Source: a gamma proteobacterium symbiont of Stewartia floridana (lineage in GTDB: Bacteria > Pseudomonadota > Gammaproteobacteria > Chromatiales > Chromatiaceae). From it: 64,000 nt of DNA. Location of the stretch: assembly GCA_003676145.1 (NCBI GenBank), contig NAUB01000028.1, positions 62,001 through 126,000 on the forward strand, written 5' to 3'. Of this stretch, positions 46,741 to 55,075 are shown in pieces. The translations under genes were made by a program, and so were the position numbers. Positions within the stretch are counted from its first letter, which is position 1. Every line of letters starts with the position of its first letter. The notes below the pieces were generated by a model. That model had not been told where the DNA came from, did not search any database, and worked only from the letters and a program-made list of their open reading frames with translations.

Positions 46741-47355
46741 ATGAATAGATTTGAAAGCCTTGCTGCAGTTTGTCTGCTGACTCTCAGTGGGTTTGCGCAC
46801 AGCAATTTAATTGTCAACGGTGGTTTTGAGTCACCTGGTATTACCAGTGGCTGGACTTACGGGGCGGATCCCTCAGGGGGCTGGCAGGGCGACAATATTG
46901 AAGTCTGGGCCTCCGGCTTTCTGGGTGTGGATTCCTACCAAGGCAGTCAGCATGGTGAATTGAATGCCCACTCCTACGATGGAACCGCATGGAGCATTTA
47001 TCAATCTTTCGATTCCGTATTGTCTGAAGTGTATGACATCAGTTTCGCTTATCGTGCCAGACGCAACAGCTCGGAAGCCTTCCGGGTCACTTTGCAAGAT
47101 GACACTGGTACTATCCTGGATCAGCTCGTTGATGATCATGTTACCGGTCAATGGAACTACTTTGCGGACAGCTTTCTGGGTACCGGTAATGAAATTACTC
47201 TGACCTTTACCTCAGTCACCCCGACGGCCGGCACTGTTGGCAATTTTCTCGATGCGGTTGAAGTGACGAATGTGCCTGAACCTTCAACCCTGGCGCTGTT
47301 TGGTGTCGGTTTGGCTGGACTGGGTTACAGATCCCGTCGGCGCAAGCAAGCCTAA
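46741..47355 (+). CDS. PEP-CTERM sorted exported protein
   Basis: A 204-residue protein with a signal peptide (SLAAVCLLTLSGFAHS) and NLIVNGGFESPG, a jelly-roll or carbohydrate-binding-like opening. A beta-rich body follows. The tail VPEPSTLALFGVGLAGLGYRSRRRKQA is a textbook PEP-CTERM signal (PEP motif, membrane helix, basic end) processed by exosortase EpsH. It should be part of exopolysaccharide or biofilm matrix. ATG 46741 is preferred over 46681 because it begins the signal peptide directly. A strong terminator follows. Confidence 0.88.
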   Translation: MNRFESLAAVCLLTLSGFAHSNLIVNGGFESPGITSGWTYGADPSGGWQGDNIEVWASGFLGVDSYQGSQHGELNAHSYDGTAWSIYQSFDSVLSEVYDISFAYRARRNSSEAFRVTLQDDTGTILDQLVDDHVTGQWNYFADSFLGTGNEITLTFTSVTPTAGTVGNFLDAVEVTNVPEPSTLALFGVGLAGLGYRSRRRKQA

Positions 47356-47381
47356 ACTAACCTCCGAAACCTTCTGATGGG

Positions 47382-47413
47382 AATCCAGCTTCTTCTGAAG
47401 CTGGATTTTTTTT
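47382..47413 (+). terminator. Rho-independent terminator after the PEP-CTERM gene
   Basis: An 11-bp perfect stem, AATCCAGCTTC (47382-47392) with GAAGCTGGATT (47397-47407), has a TTCT tetraloop and runs into T residues to 47413. This is the clearest terminator in the window. Confidence 0.92.
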
Positions 47414-47634
47414 GCAAGTTATGGCGGTGATAATAAGTAACCACCTAAGTGTATTTGCTCTGCGAGTTTACTGTCTTATAGTTTTGCTTTAAATTTTTAT
47501 ATATGGCCTGTGACAGGAATCTCCATCAATGATCTCGGCAATCCAGAGAGCGTATAGGGTGGTCAGGTGTCAGATGGTGGTCCCACCGTCTCAACAGAGT
47601 CAGCCGGTAACCTGTTCTTTTAATGTGGTGAGAT

Positions 47635-48006
47635 ATGAGTAAGCCAACAATCATCCTATGGAGTATTTTGAGTTTTATCGTATCGGGGATATATGTCTTT
47701 TATGGCTTGATGATGTTACAAGTTGAACAGTTGCCTGCGCTGCCGTTTATTGCCGCTTCCATGGCATTTGGCTACGGATTGATAACAATATATCTATTAT
47801 CACTTGCTTGGACAAAAACCGATAAAAGTCTAGTGCAAATGACCAAGTATATCGCTTTAATAATGTTGGTCGTTCAGATTGCTCTTACGCTTGCAGCTGG
47901 GAAGGCAAGTGGTATTGAGTGGCTTGGTATTCTGATTATGTCACTCATGATCGGTATAAACTGGTTCTCAATTAAGAGTGTCTCAGAGTACCACAGCCAG
48001 GATTAA
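47635..48006 (+). CDS. Small four-helix membrane protein, unknown
   Basis: A 123-residue protein. Four hydrophobic segments are visible: ILWSILSFIVSGIYVFYGLMML, PFIAASMAFGYGLITIYLLSLA, YIALIMLVVQIALTLAAG and LGILIMSLMIGINWFSI. It is not recognised. It is more AT-rich than its neighbours, and the ribosome site is weak (GGTGAG). It lies alone in the 10-kb block between flgE and flgF. Confidence 0.7.
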   Translation: MSKPTIILWSILSFIVSGIYVFYGLMMLQVEQLPALPFIAASMAFGYGLITIYLLSLAWTKTDKSLVQMTKYIALIMLVVQIALTLAAGKASGIEWLGILIMSLMIGINWFSIKSVSEYHSQD

Positions 48007-48114
48007 CTATTTGATAATTTCTCGTGCTGACCGATTGGCCTGCTGTTTTTATAAGGCTCTTTATCCAATAATCTACTCACCTTATCGACTGCTGATCTGA
48101 ATAGATAGGTTAAA

Positions 48115-49032
48115 TCAATTAACCAAGTTACTACGTTTTCGGCTCTTGAACTGTTCGCACAAAGACAAGTATTTCTTTGTGCTGCTTGGCATCGATGTTC
48201 TGGCTCGGGTGATGTCTGCGATCAGTTCAACACCCTGCTCCAGCATGTAACGGGTATCGAATTCATCCAGGATGCCTTTCTCGATTTTTGATGCGGCTTG
48301 TTCGGCTGTGGCGTTGGTTATGGCTTCTCCAGCTACGACAAATTCTACCCAGGCCTCAAAGATGTCGGAATCGGTTCTGAGAATCTCGCACTTTCGTCTT
48401 GCCATGCAGGCATAGTGTCTGACCTTCGACTCCATCTCCTGGGGGGCGTGGTTGTTGCGCAGGCATCCGATCATATGGTCGGCGACCTCATCGATATTCT
48501 GCATAGTGAGTGCGATCTTCACATAGCGGGATTGGTAGAAATCCTCGATCGACATGACAAAGGCTTTGAACGGTTCGCCCCATAGTTCGTCGATTCCCTC
48601 ATCACCATTTCGATGCCGCGCCAGCTTGCCCAGTTCAAGCGCCTCCTGCAGGCACTCGCCGCAGGTTCGCATCAACTCATTGTCGGGTTTTATATGAACA
48701 CCACAGGCTTCCAGTTCGACCAGCTCATTAAAGATATCTGCCGCTCGATTGAACAGAGCACCGGCCAACATCGCGCTTCTTACCCGCTTCTTTGCGGGGT
48801 CTGTTTCAATCTCGTAATCGGCACGAACCTTGTCGAGCAGACGTCCAGGGATATTGATTCCATGCTCCATATGGTTGAACAGACGGCGGGTGAGGGATTG
48901 GATCAGCAGTTTTTTATCGGACAGGTTATCCACAGGGGCATGGTAGCGCTTGATCCAATAGCCGTCGTAGAAAATACGTTCCACACCGTCTATGACTTTC
49001 ATGGTGCCGTTTTCTGGAGTTTCGTCATTCAT
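48115..49032 (-). CDS. Hypothetical protein, 305 residues
   Basis: Not recognised. It is soluble, mostly helical and Cys-containing (LMRTCGECLQEALELG, HYACMARRKCEIL). Its N-terminus reads VERIFYDGYWIKRYHAPVDNLSDKKLLIQSLTRRLFNH, and a basic C-terminal tail (FKSRKRSNLVN) is present. The reading frame is long and its composition is consistent with a real gene. No signal peptide or membrane helix is seen. It is divergent from the DUF4437 gene. Confidence 0.75.
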   Translation of the reverse strand: MNDETPENGTMKVIDGVERIFYDGYWIKRYHAPVDNLSDKKLLIQSLTRRLFNHMEHGINIPGRLLDKVRADYEIETDPAKKRVRSAMLAGALFNRAADIFNELVELEACGVHIKPDNELMRTCGECLQEALELGKLARHRNGDEGIDELWGEPFKAFVMSIEDFYQSRYVKIALTMQNIDEVADHMIGCLRNNHAPQEMESKVRHYACMARRKCEILRTDSDIFEAWVEFVVAGEAITNATAEQAASKIEKGILDEFDTRYMLEQGVELIADITRARTSMPSSTKKYLSLCEQFKSRKRSNLVN

Positions 49033-49168
49033 GTTGATCGCTATTTGTTTTTACTCTCAGAAGATATCGAACAAGTGAGTGACAACATAATAGATTATTT
49101 TAGTCGGAATTGTTGGTTCAGGTATGAATGACTAATATAGAGAGATAACGGGTTGGGAGAGTAAAAAA

Positions 49169-49996
49169 ATGAGACCATTTCTGTTGCCTTTGCTTATCAG
49201 TGCAGTGATCACAGTCTGCTTTAACACGTATGTTGTCGCGGAACCTGTCAAACAGGTGGTTTTGGCCTCTGAAATCGACTGGCAGCAGTTAAATCCTGCA
49301 CGAGGCGACAAAAGTCCCCAGGCAGGGACGCTTTGGGGTGATCGGCGAGGGCCTGTGCCAACGGGCTTTCTCGCCAAGTTTGTGGATGGATTCTCCTCAC
49401 CCCCTCACATTCACAATGTCACCTACAGAGCTGTGGTCATCAGCGGCACTATTCATAACGATGATCCTGATGCCGCGAATATGTGGATGGCCCCCGGATC
49501 CTTCTGGACACAGCCAAAAGGAGAGGCGCACATTACCTCTGCCAAGGGTGATACCAATATCGCACTGGTGGAAATTGATCGAGGACCCTATCTCGTGTTG
49601 CCTGTAAACAAGGCATTTGACAGCGGCGAGAGACCGATCAATGTGGATGCATCGAACATTGTCTGGGTCGATCCTTCCGGTGTTTCAGGCTCACCTGGCG
49701 GACCCAAGGTCGCCTATCTTTGGGGCAGCCTTCAGGAGGGTCAGGCCAATGGCACCTTTGTAAAATTGCCAGCTGGCTTTGATGGGAAAATAGTAAGCAG
49801 CGGCTCACTATTCCGTGCTGTAGTCATTAAAGGCGCTCCACGCTACCAAGTCAGTGAAAAAGAGTTTCAACGTTTGGAAGCGGGTAGTTATTTCAGCTCA
49901 AAGGGTGTATCGGCAGATCATTCACTGACAACTGCTGGAGAAGAGAGCGTTATCTATATACGTACCAATGGCCGCTATCAGATTATTCCGCAGTGA
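49169..49996 (+). CDS. DUF4437 double-cupin protein, exported
   Basis: A 275-residue protein with a signal peptide ([20 protein letters not shown]) and two cupin-like halves. The first has [24 protein letters not shown] with possible metal-binding His residues, and the second has [18 protein letters not shown]. The pattern fits DUF4437, which has unknown function. It may bind or modify a small ligand in the periplasm. Confidence 0.82.
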   Translation: MRPFLLPLLISAVITVCFNTYVVAEPVKQVVLASEIDWQQLNPARGDKSPQAGTLWGDRRGPVPTGFLAKFVDGFSSPPHIHNVTYRAVVISGTIHNDDPDAANMWMAPGSFWTQPKGEAHITSAKGDTNIALVEIDRGPYLVLPVNKAFDSGERPINVDASNIVWVDPSGVSGSPGGPKVAYLWGSLQEGQANGTFVKLPAGFDGKIVSSGSLFRAVVIKGAPRYQVSEKEFQRLEAGSYFSSKGVSADHSLTTAGEESVIYIRTNGRYQIIPQ

Positions 49997-50044
49997 GACT
50001 CCTAAGGCATCCTTTCCCTAGTATATTTTCAGGTGTGTGTGCCT

Positions 50045-50063
50045 TAGGGCCTGTTAACACGAA
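50045..50063. repeat. Half copy of the GGGCCTGTTAACACGAA element
   Basis: Nineteen bases are identical to 28054-28072, part of the long palindrome between sucB and the fumarase gene. No inverted partner is nearby. Confidence 0.7.
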
Positions 50064-50117
50064 CTAAGCCAACATTGTTGATGAAAAGTTGACCATGGAC
50101 GGTCAATATTTAGCGCT

Positions 50118-50146
50118 TTGCAAACGCTGTTTAATATGTATATAGT
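50118..50146 (+). promoter_or_regulatory. Sigma-70-like promoter
   Basis: TTGCAA (50118-50123) and TATAGT (50141-50146) are separated by 17 bases. It would start a transcript before the tiny reading frames and the hairpin, about 255 bp upstream of the PAP2 gene. Confidence 0.45.
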
Positions 50147-50160
50147 TTGAATATGATCCT

Positions 50161-50235
50161 ATGGATCAAGCAGGAATTAAATTCTTTGCACAAGGAGGTG
50201 ATACCGATGCATTAGTTGTTCTAACTAAAACCTGA
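50161..50235 (+). other. Possible 24-codon small ORF
   Basis: An ATG at 50161 opens a 24-residue frame (MDQAGIKFFAQGGDTDALVV...) ending at TGA 50235 inside a hairpin. No ribosome site precedes it, but a perfect AAGGAGGTGAT lies inside it at 50192-50202, four bases before an ATG-CAT-TAG minigene in another frame. It may be a leader or regulatory RNA, or chance. Confidence 0.25.
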
Positions 50236-50251
50236 ATCCACCCATTCAGGT
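50230..50251 (+). terminator. Hairpin ACCTGAAT/ATTCAGGT
   Basis: An 8-bp perfect inverted repeat with a 6-base loop at 50230-50237 and 50244-50251. No T run follows. A near copy of the arm sequence recurs at 52509-52530. Confidence 0.4.
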
Positions 50252-50406
50252 GAATATCATCTGCAAACAAATCTCTCTATTTTGCATAAACCCGTTAATC
50301 TGTATTGAGTTCTTAATTGGTTTCAATACCGCGCAGGATTACGATACACGCACTTTGTCTGGTATGTGATCTTCAATCGCTGGGTTTTGCGTAGGGTCGA
50401 ATATCA

Positions 50407-51105
50407 ATGAACTATTTTGACTATGAAATAATCAGTAGTCTTAATCAATATGCCCAGGTTTCGCCATCACTAGATGCAACAATAAAGCTCTTAGCAAAAA
50501 ACCATATTGTAAAAGGTGGTGTATTTCTTGCGCTTTTCTGGTGGGCCTGGTTTGCGATTAAAGCGTATCAGGATGACGTAAGAGCTCGTTTGATTGCTAC
50601 TTTGTTTGGTTGTTTCATCGCGATTATTACCGCCAGGTTAACTGCAAAACTGCTTCCCTTCCGGTTTCGGCCAATACATGATGAAGAGTTGGTATTCACC
50701 TTGCCTCACACCATGCAACGCACTGCCCTTGAAGGGTGGTCCGCCTTTCCGAGTGATCACGCGGTGATGTTCTACGCCTTGTCTGCAGGACTGTTCTATA
50801 TTTCAAAAAGGATCGGTGTTTTTGCGCTCCTCTACACCACGCTGGTGATCTGTCTGCCGAGAGTCTACTTAGGACTTCACTATCCGTCCGATATCATTGG
50901 TGGTGCTCTCTTCGGTATTGCCATTGCCATGGCTTGTCAGTCCCGAGTTTTTCTTGCGAGAGTGTCTGCACCTCTGTCAACTTACGCCATCCGAAAACCG
51001 GAAATCTTCTATCCGATTTTGTTTGTGGTTACCTATCAGATCCACGATATGTTCATAAGTGCCAGAGACTTGCTGTCCACCATGTGGATCGCGATGTATG
51101 GTTAG
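50407..51105 (+). CDS. PAP2 family membrane phosphatase
   Basis: A 232-residue membrane protein. It contains the lipid-phosphatase motifs KLLPFRFRP (Kx6RP), FPSDHAV (the PSGH motif with Asp for Gly) and PRVYLGLHYPSD (with the catalytic His and Asp). It would dephosphorylate lipid or undecaprenyl phosphates at the membrane. Several hydrophobic helices surround the motifs. It is more AT-rich than the flagellar genes around it. Confidence 0.87.
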   Translation: MNYFDYEIISSLNQYAQVSPSLDATIKLLAKNHIVKGGVFLALFWWAWFAIKAYQDDVRARLIATLFGCFIAIITARLTAKLLPFRFRPIHDEELVFTLPHTMQRTALEGWSAFPSDHAVMFYALSAGLFYISKRIGVFALLYTTLVICLPRVYLGLHYPSDIIGGALFGIAIAMACQSRVFLARVSAPLSTYAIRKPEIFYPILFVVTYQIHDMFISARDLLSTMWIAMYG

Positions 51106-51382
51106 ACCCTATTCTTGATTGTTTCTTTCTCACTCTCTAGAGCAATCAGCCATATCGTGCTGCCATGCTTTCGTTTCTTCCATTCTGATTGGTGCTGTTT
51201 GCAGAAAAGGTTTGTTCAGATACGTGCAAATAGACGTTCAAAACGACCATGCCACTCTGTGACTGTTTAATTCTGACGGCCCATTTTTTCATGCCAGTCA
51301 CTAAGAGCATGATCAACTGGTGCCAACGTTATCCACAGAATGCGCTAAATTAGGTTTACGTAGAGCGGGAGGATAGTGATCC

Positions 51383-52336
51383 ATGAGCGAAAACCCGGTA
51401 ACCATCTATTATGGCGAATCTCTCGGACGCTATGGATTTGGCGACGGGCATCCCTTCGGACCTGATCGGATCGAGGCGTTCTGGCAGGAGACAGTGAAAC
51501 GGGGTCTGGATAAGCAGGTAACCATCGCAACGCCTCAACAGTGCGAGGAATCACCACTGCTCGCCTTCCATACAGAGCAATACGTCAATCTTGTAAAACG
51601 ACAATCTGCCACAGGCGAGGGTTATCTGGATCAGGGTGATACCCCAGCGTTTGCTGGGGTATATGAGGCGGCTACCACAGTGGTCGGGTCGGTATTGGCT
51701 GGCATGAATCGGATGCTTTCCGGGGATCACCCCAAGGTCTTTGTGCCGATCGCCGGGCTGCATCATGCCAGGCGCGATTCCGCTGCAGGCTTCTGTGTCT
51801 TCAATGACGCGGGGGTGATGATCGAGAATCTACGCCTGACTCAGGGAATCAGTCGCATCGCCTATGTGGATATCGATGCCCATCATGGCGACGGTGTTTT
51901 CTACGCGTTTGAGTCCGATCCGGATCTGATCTTTGCCGATATACACGAGGATGGCCGCTATCTCTATCCTGGTACCGGTGCTGTGGAGGAGAGAGGTAAA
52001 GGGGCGGGGAAGGGGCGTAAGCTCAACCTGCCGCTGCCGCCATTGGCGGATGACGAGATGTTTCACAAGGTCTGGCCGATGGTTGAGGAGTTTGTTCGAC
52101 AGGCCAAACCTGAACTGATCATTCTTCAGGCAGGTGCGGATAGTGTTGAAGGGGATCCCATCACTCACATGGCCTTTACCCCGGCCGCCCACGCCCATGC
52201 GGCAGCCAGTTTAAGTCGACTCGCCAATGAGTTTTGTCAGGGGCGATTTATCGCCTTGGGTGGTGGAGGCTACAATCGGACCAATCTTGCGCTGGCCTGG
52301 AACGATGTGGTCAAGGCGATGGTGGAGTCGGGTTAA
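51383..52336 (+). CDS. Histone deacetylase family protein
   Basis: A 317-residue zinc hydrolase of the arginase/deacetylase fold. LHHARRDSAAGFCVFND carries the catalytic His pair, VDIDAHHGDGVFYAF carries the zinc-binding Asp and His, and GADSVEGDP and LGGGGYNRTN complete the site. Bacterial members act on acetylated polyamines, acetoin pathways or other acyl amides; the substrate is not predictable. GGAGGATAG precedes ATG 51383. The D-cysteine desulfhydrase gene follows after 268 bp. Confidence 0.92.
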   Translation: MSENPVTIYYGESLGRYGFGDGHPFGPDRIEAFWQETVKRGLDKQVTIATPQQCEESPLLAFHTEQYVNLVKRQSATGEGYLDQGDTPAFAGVYEAATTVVGSVLAGMNRMLSGDHPKVFVPIAGLHHARRDSAAGFCVFNDAGVMIENLRLTQGISRIAYVDIDAHHGDGVFYAFESDPDLIFADIHEDGRYLYPGTGAVEERGKGAGKGRKLNLPLPPLADDEMFHKVWPMVEEFVRQAKPELIILQAGADSVEGDPITHMAFTPAAHAHAAASLSRLANEFCQGRFIALGGGGYNRTNLALAWNDVVKAMVESG

Positions 52337-52348
52337 TAGTTGAGAGAT

Positions 52349-52453
52349 TTCACCGCCAATGAACGCTAATCAGCGCAAAATGTCGCGAATAGCTTTTTCA
52401 TGGTGGTCTATTATTGCGTAGATTCGCGTTGATTAGCGTTCATTAGCGGTGAA
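52349..52453. repeat. Inverted-repeat element C, about 105 bp
   Basis: Arms 52349-52376 and 52426-52453 are inverted copies with 26 of 28 matches and a 49-bp spacer. Units are GCGTTGATTA and GCGTTCATTA followed by GCGG. It begins 13 bp after the deacetylase-like gene and would form a hairpin in its mRNA. Confidence 0.75.
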
Positions 52454-52508
52454 TTTCTTAGGTGCGGCTTAACTTCTTCAGCTAAGATGGAGCGTAAATG
52501 CCAGTGAT

Positions 52509-52540
52509 ACCTGAATCCTTAAGTTCAGGTTTAAATTTTT
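52509..52540 (+). terminator. Hairpin with T-rich tail before the D-cysteine desulfhydrase gene
   Basis: ACCTGAA (52509-52515) pairs with TTCAGGT (52524-52530), then TTAAATTTTT follows. It could end transcripts from the deacetylase-like gene. It resembles the hairpin at 50230. Confidence 0.45.
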
Positions 52541-52604
52541 ACTCCGGCGCTTCGGAGTTCACTGACAATAATCGCTGAAACTCTTTGGCCGGTAATATTT
52601 CAGT

Positions 52605-53582
52605 ATGAGTATTACATCCCCCTCTAAAGTTAACCTGGGGCTGTTTCCCACACCAATCACTAAGCTCAGTCGTCTGAGTGCACTGCTGGATGGTCCGCAA
52701 ATATTCATGAAGCGGGATGACCTGAGCGGTCTGGCACTCGGCGGCAATAAAACAAGAAAACTTGAGTACCTGTTTCACGATGCCATAACCAAGGGTTGCG
52801 ATACGGTGGTAACGGCAGGTGCTGCGCAGTCAAATCACTGCCGACAAACGGCCGCTGCAGCCGCTCTGCTGCACAAGGGGTGCCATCTGGTGCTCGGTGG
52901 CGAGCCACACGATAGGGTAAATGGCAATCTTTTACTGGATAAGTTGTTTGGCTCCCGGCTGCACTGGTGTGGCGCTCATCGCAAAGGTGAAAATATTCCT
53001 GAGATTGTAGAGAACCTGAAGAGAGAGGGAAGCCAGCCCTATGTGATTCCTTATGGGGGCTCAAACGAAATTGGCGCCTATGGTTTTGTCCACGCCATGG
53101 CTGAATTGGAGATGCAGCTCGATACTTCGGCAATCACCCACATCGTTTTTGCTTCAAGCTCCGGTGGCACGCATGCCGGTATGATGCTGGGCCGGGTTCT
53201 GTTGCACAAGGCGTACCGTTTGATCGGTATCAATATCGACAAAGGTAAGAACGATGCGATCCCTTTCGATGATTTCATCATCAATCTGGCAAACAGAACC
53301 AGTCGCTCGATCAACAGTGATCACCGCTTCACAACTCAGGATCTGATCCTCAACGGGGATTATGTCGGAGAGGGATATGGGGTGATCGGTGAACTGGAAA
53401 GAGAGGCGATCACATTGACCGCTGAAAACGAAGCCATCCTGCTCGATCCGGTCTATACAGGCCGAGCAATGGGTGGTTTGATCGATATGATCCGTGGTGG
53501 TGAATTCAGCAAAGCGGACAGAGTACTTTTCTGGCATACCGGCGGAACTCCTGCACTGTTCGCCTATGCGGACGCCCTTTAG
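52605..53582 (+). CDS. D-cysteine desulfhydrase family protein
   Basis: A 325-residue PLP enzyme of the D-cysteine desulfhydrase / ACC deaminase family. The PLP lysine is in LALGGNKTRKLEY near residue 49; AGAAQSNHCRQTAAAAA and FASSSGGTHAGMMLG (phosphate-binding) follow, and FWHTGGTPALFAY closes the site. DcyD splits D-cysteine to pyruvate, ammonia and sulfide. Related enzymes act on other D-amino acids or on ACC; the sequence alone does not settle the substrate. Confidence 0.85.
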   Translation: MSITSPSKVNLGLFPTPITKLSRLSALLDGPQIFMKRDDLSGLALGGNKTRKLEYLFHDAITKGCDTVVTAGAAQSNHCRQTAAAAALLHKGCHLVLGGEPHDRVNGNLLLDKLFGSRLHWCGAHRKGENIPEIVENLKREGSQPYVIPYGGSNEIGAYGFVHAMAELEMQLDTSAITHIVFASSSGGTHAGMMLGRVLLHKAYRLIGINIDKGKNDAIPFDDFIINLANRTSRSINSDHRFTTQDLILNGDYVGEGYGVIGELEREAITLTAENEAILLDPVYTGRAMGGLIDMIRGGEFSKADRVLFWHTGGTPALFAYADAL

Positions 53583-53610
53583 GCCAGGGGCGATGGTCTG
53601 ATCATCCGGA

Positions 53611-53967
53611 TCAGGCTGTGTAGAATTGAGCGGTCACCAGGTAGGCGGCGAACAGCAGCCAGGAGAGTGCCAGCAGTACCCAGGGCAGCTTATTGGTCGA
53701 TGGCGGCAGTGTGTCGCTGTTGTCGACTTGTCCGGTTGTTTCTGCATCGGTCTGTTTACTGCGCTGCTCCTTCTTGCGGCGCTTGTCCATATCCCTGAGC
53801 TTGGCTTTGTGCTGCTTTTTATACTGATCTATGCCTTTCTGGATCCCTATGGCGATCAGTTTGGTCTGCTCCTTGGTCTGACCCGGGCGCTGAGTGGCAC
53901 GAGCGATCTGCATGGCTTCGGTGACAGTCTCCTGGGACGGGTTTTGGTTCTTTTTACTTTTGGCCAT
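53611..53967 (-). CDS. DUF2956 domain protein
   Basis: A 118-residue protein. The N-terminal part (EAMQIARATQRPGQTKEQTKLIAIGIQKGIDQYKKQHKAKLRDMDKRRKK) matches DUF2956, a gammaproteobacterial family of unknown function. The C-terminus has a single membrane helix (LPWVLLALSWLLFAAYLVTAQF). It would be membrane-anchored with a basic cytosolic part. It converges with the desulfhydrase gene and is the last gene before the second flagellar operon. Confidence 0.85.
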   Translation of the reverse strand: MAKSKKNQNPSQETVTEAMQIARATQRPGQTKEQTKLIAIGIQKGIDQYKKQHKAKLRDMDKRRKKEQRSKQTDAETTGQVDNSDTLPPSTNKLPWVLLALSWLLFAAYLVTAQFYTA

Positions 53968-54049
53968 CTGCGTCTATCAATTATTTGTATTCGTAACATT
54001 ATGGCGAATTCGTAGCCCTTTTAGAATCTCATATGAGTTTTGCGAGTGT

Positions 54050-54075
54050 TTGCGGTGATTCGCGTTTATTTGCGG
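54050..54075. repeat. Solo GCG-unit repeat arm
   Basis: TTGCGGTGATTCGCGTTTAT followed by TTGCGG, the same 10-bp-unit pattern as the arms of elements A-C, without an inverted partner. Confidence 0.6.
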
Positions 54076-54210
54076 TTAAAGATCGAAACCAGCCAATTGA
54101 ATATCTCCTGCCACTACGAAGCTTGAGTCTAATTCCCACCGATACAATATTTATGTGAAATACGCTTTTACCATCCATCTTGGTGCGTCTAATTCACTGT
54201 TTATTCAAGC

Positions 54211-54226
54211 TGGTCCGTATATTGCA
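54211..54226 (+). promoter_or_regulatory. Sigma-54 promoter of flgFGHIJ
   Basis: TGGTCCGTATATTGCA has TGG, a C and G at conserved positions, and TTGCA, with 10 bases between GG and GC. It is 52 bp before flgF and allows flgF to be expressed apart from flgBCDE. Confidence 0.8.
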
Positions 54227-54277
54227 GAGTTCTTGTCAAAGTCGATCAAGTGAAGATTTCAAGACAGGAGCCAACCC

Positions 54278-55018
54278 ATGGATCGCATGCTTTATGTCGC
54301 TATGAGCGGTGCCAAAGAGACGCTGATGGCCCAGGCGAGCAACTCCAACAATCTGGCCAATGTGAACACCCCGGGATTCATGGAGGATCTCAACCAGTTC
54401 CGCAGTATGCCTGTGTTTGGCCCCGGTTATCCTACCCGGGTCTACGCCCTGGACGAGCGTCCGGATGTCAATTTCGACAAGGGCAGCCTGCAGACCACCG
54501 GCAATCCTCTGGATGTGGCAATCAATGGCGAGGGCTATTTTGCGGTGCAGGCGCCGGATGGTTCCGAGGCCTATACCCGGCGTGGTGATCTCAAAGTGGA
54601 TGCCAATGGTCTGGTGACCAACGGCGAAGGTTTGCCGGTGATCGGCAATGGTGGACCGCTTGCCTTGCCGCCCATGGAGCGTCTCGAGATCGCCCCGGAC
54701 GGCACCATCACGATTCTCCCCGAAGGCGCCACCCCGGATGCGTTGGCCATCGTTGACCGGATCAAGATGGTCAATCCACCCCGTGATGCGCTCTACAAAG
54801 GCGAGGACGGTCTGTTGCGCATGAAAGCGGGGGGTGAAGCGGACGCCGATGCCGCAACCCAGTTGGTTTCAGGCAGCATCGAGAGCAGTAACGTGAATGT
54901 GGCGGACGCCCTGGTGAACATGATTGAGCTTTCGCGCAAATTCGAGCTGCAGGTGAAGATGATGAAGAACGCGGAAGAGATGGACAAGGCATCGGCCAGC
55001 CTGATGAACATGAGCTGA
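54278..55018 (+). CDS. flgF: Flagellar basal-body rod protein FlgF
   Basis: A 246-residue rod protein. MDRMLYVAMSGAKETLMAQASNSNNLANVNTPGFMEDLNQF is the N-terminal rod motif, NPLDVAINGEGYFAVQAPDG is the D1 core, and VSGSIESSNVNVADALVNMIELSRKFELQVKMMKNAEEMDKASASL is the C-terminal helix. It starts the second flagellar operon, 57 bp before flgG. Confidence 0.95.
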   Translation: MDRMLYVAMSGAKETLMAQASNSNNLANVNTPGFMEDLNQFRSMPVFGPGYPTRVYALDERPDVNFDKGSLQTTGNPLDVAINGEGYFAVQAPDGSEAYTRRGDLKVDANGLVTNGEGLPVIGNGGPLALPPMERLEIAPDGTITILPEGATPDALAIVDRIKMVNPPRDALYKGEDGLLRMKAGGEADADAATQLVSGSIESSNVNVADALVNMIELSRKFELQVKMMKNAEEMDKASASLMNMS

Positions 55019-55075
55019 TGTTGGCAGGCAATTTGCACAATACCTATTAAACAGTAACGCAACGAGGAAGAGACT

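Larger units (their letters stand above)
49997..50406 (+). other. Intergenic region with promoter, tiny ORFs and hairpin
   Basis: A 410-bp gap. It contains a half copy of the GGGCCTGTTAACAC element (50045-50063), a sigma-70-like promoter (50118-50146), a strong internal ribosome site (50192-50202), a 24-codon reading frame (50161-50235) and a hairpin (50230-50251). None is a secure gene. Confidence 0.6.
53968..54277 (+). other. Intergenic region before flgF
   Basis: A 310-bp gap. It carries a solo copy of the GCG-unit repeat (54050-54075) and a sigma-54 promoter (54211-54226). No gene was seen. Confidence 0.6.
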
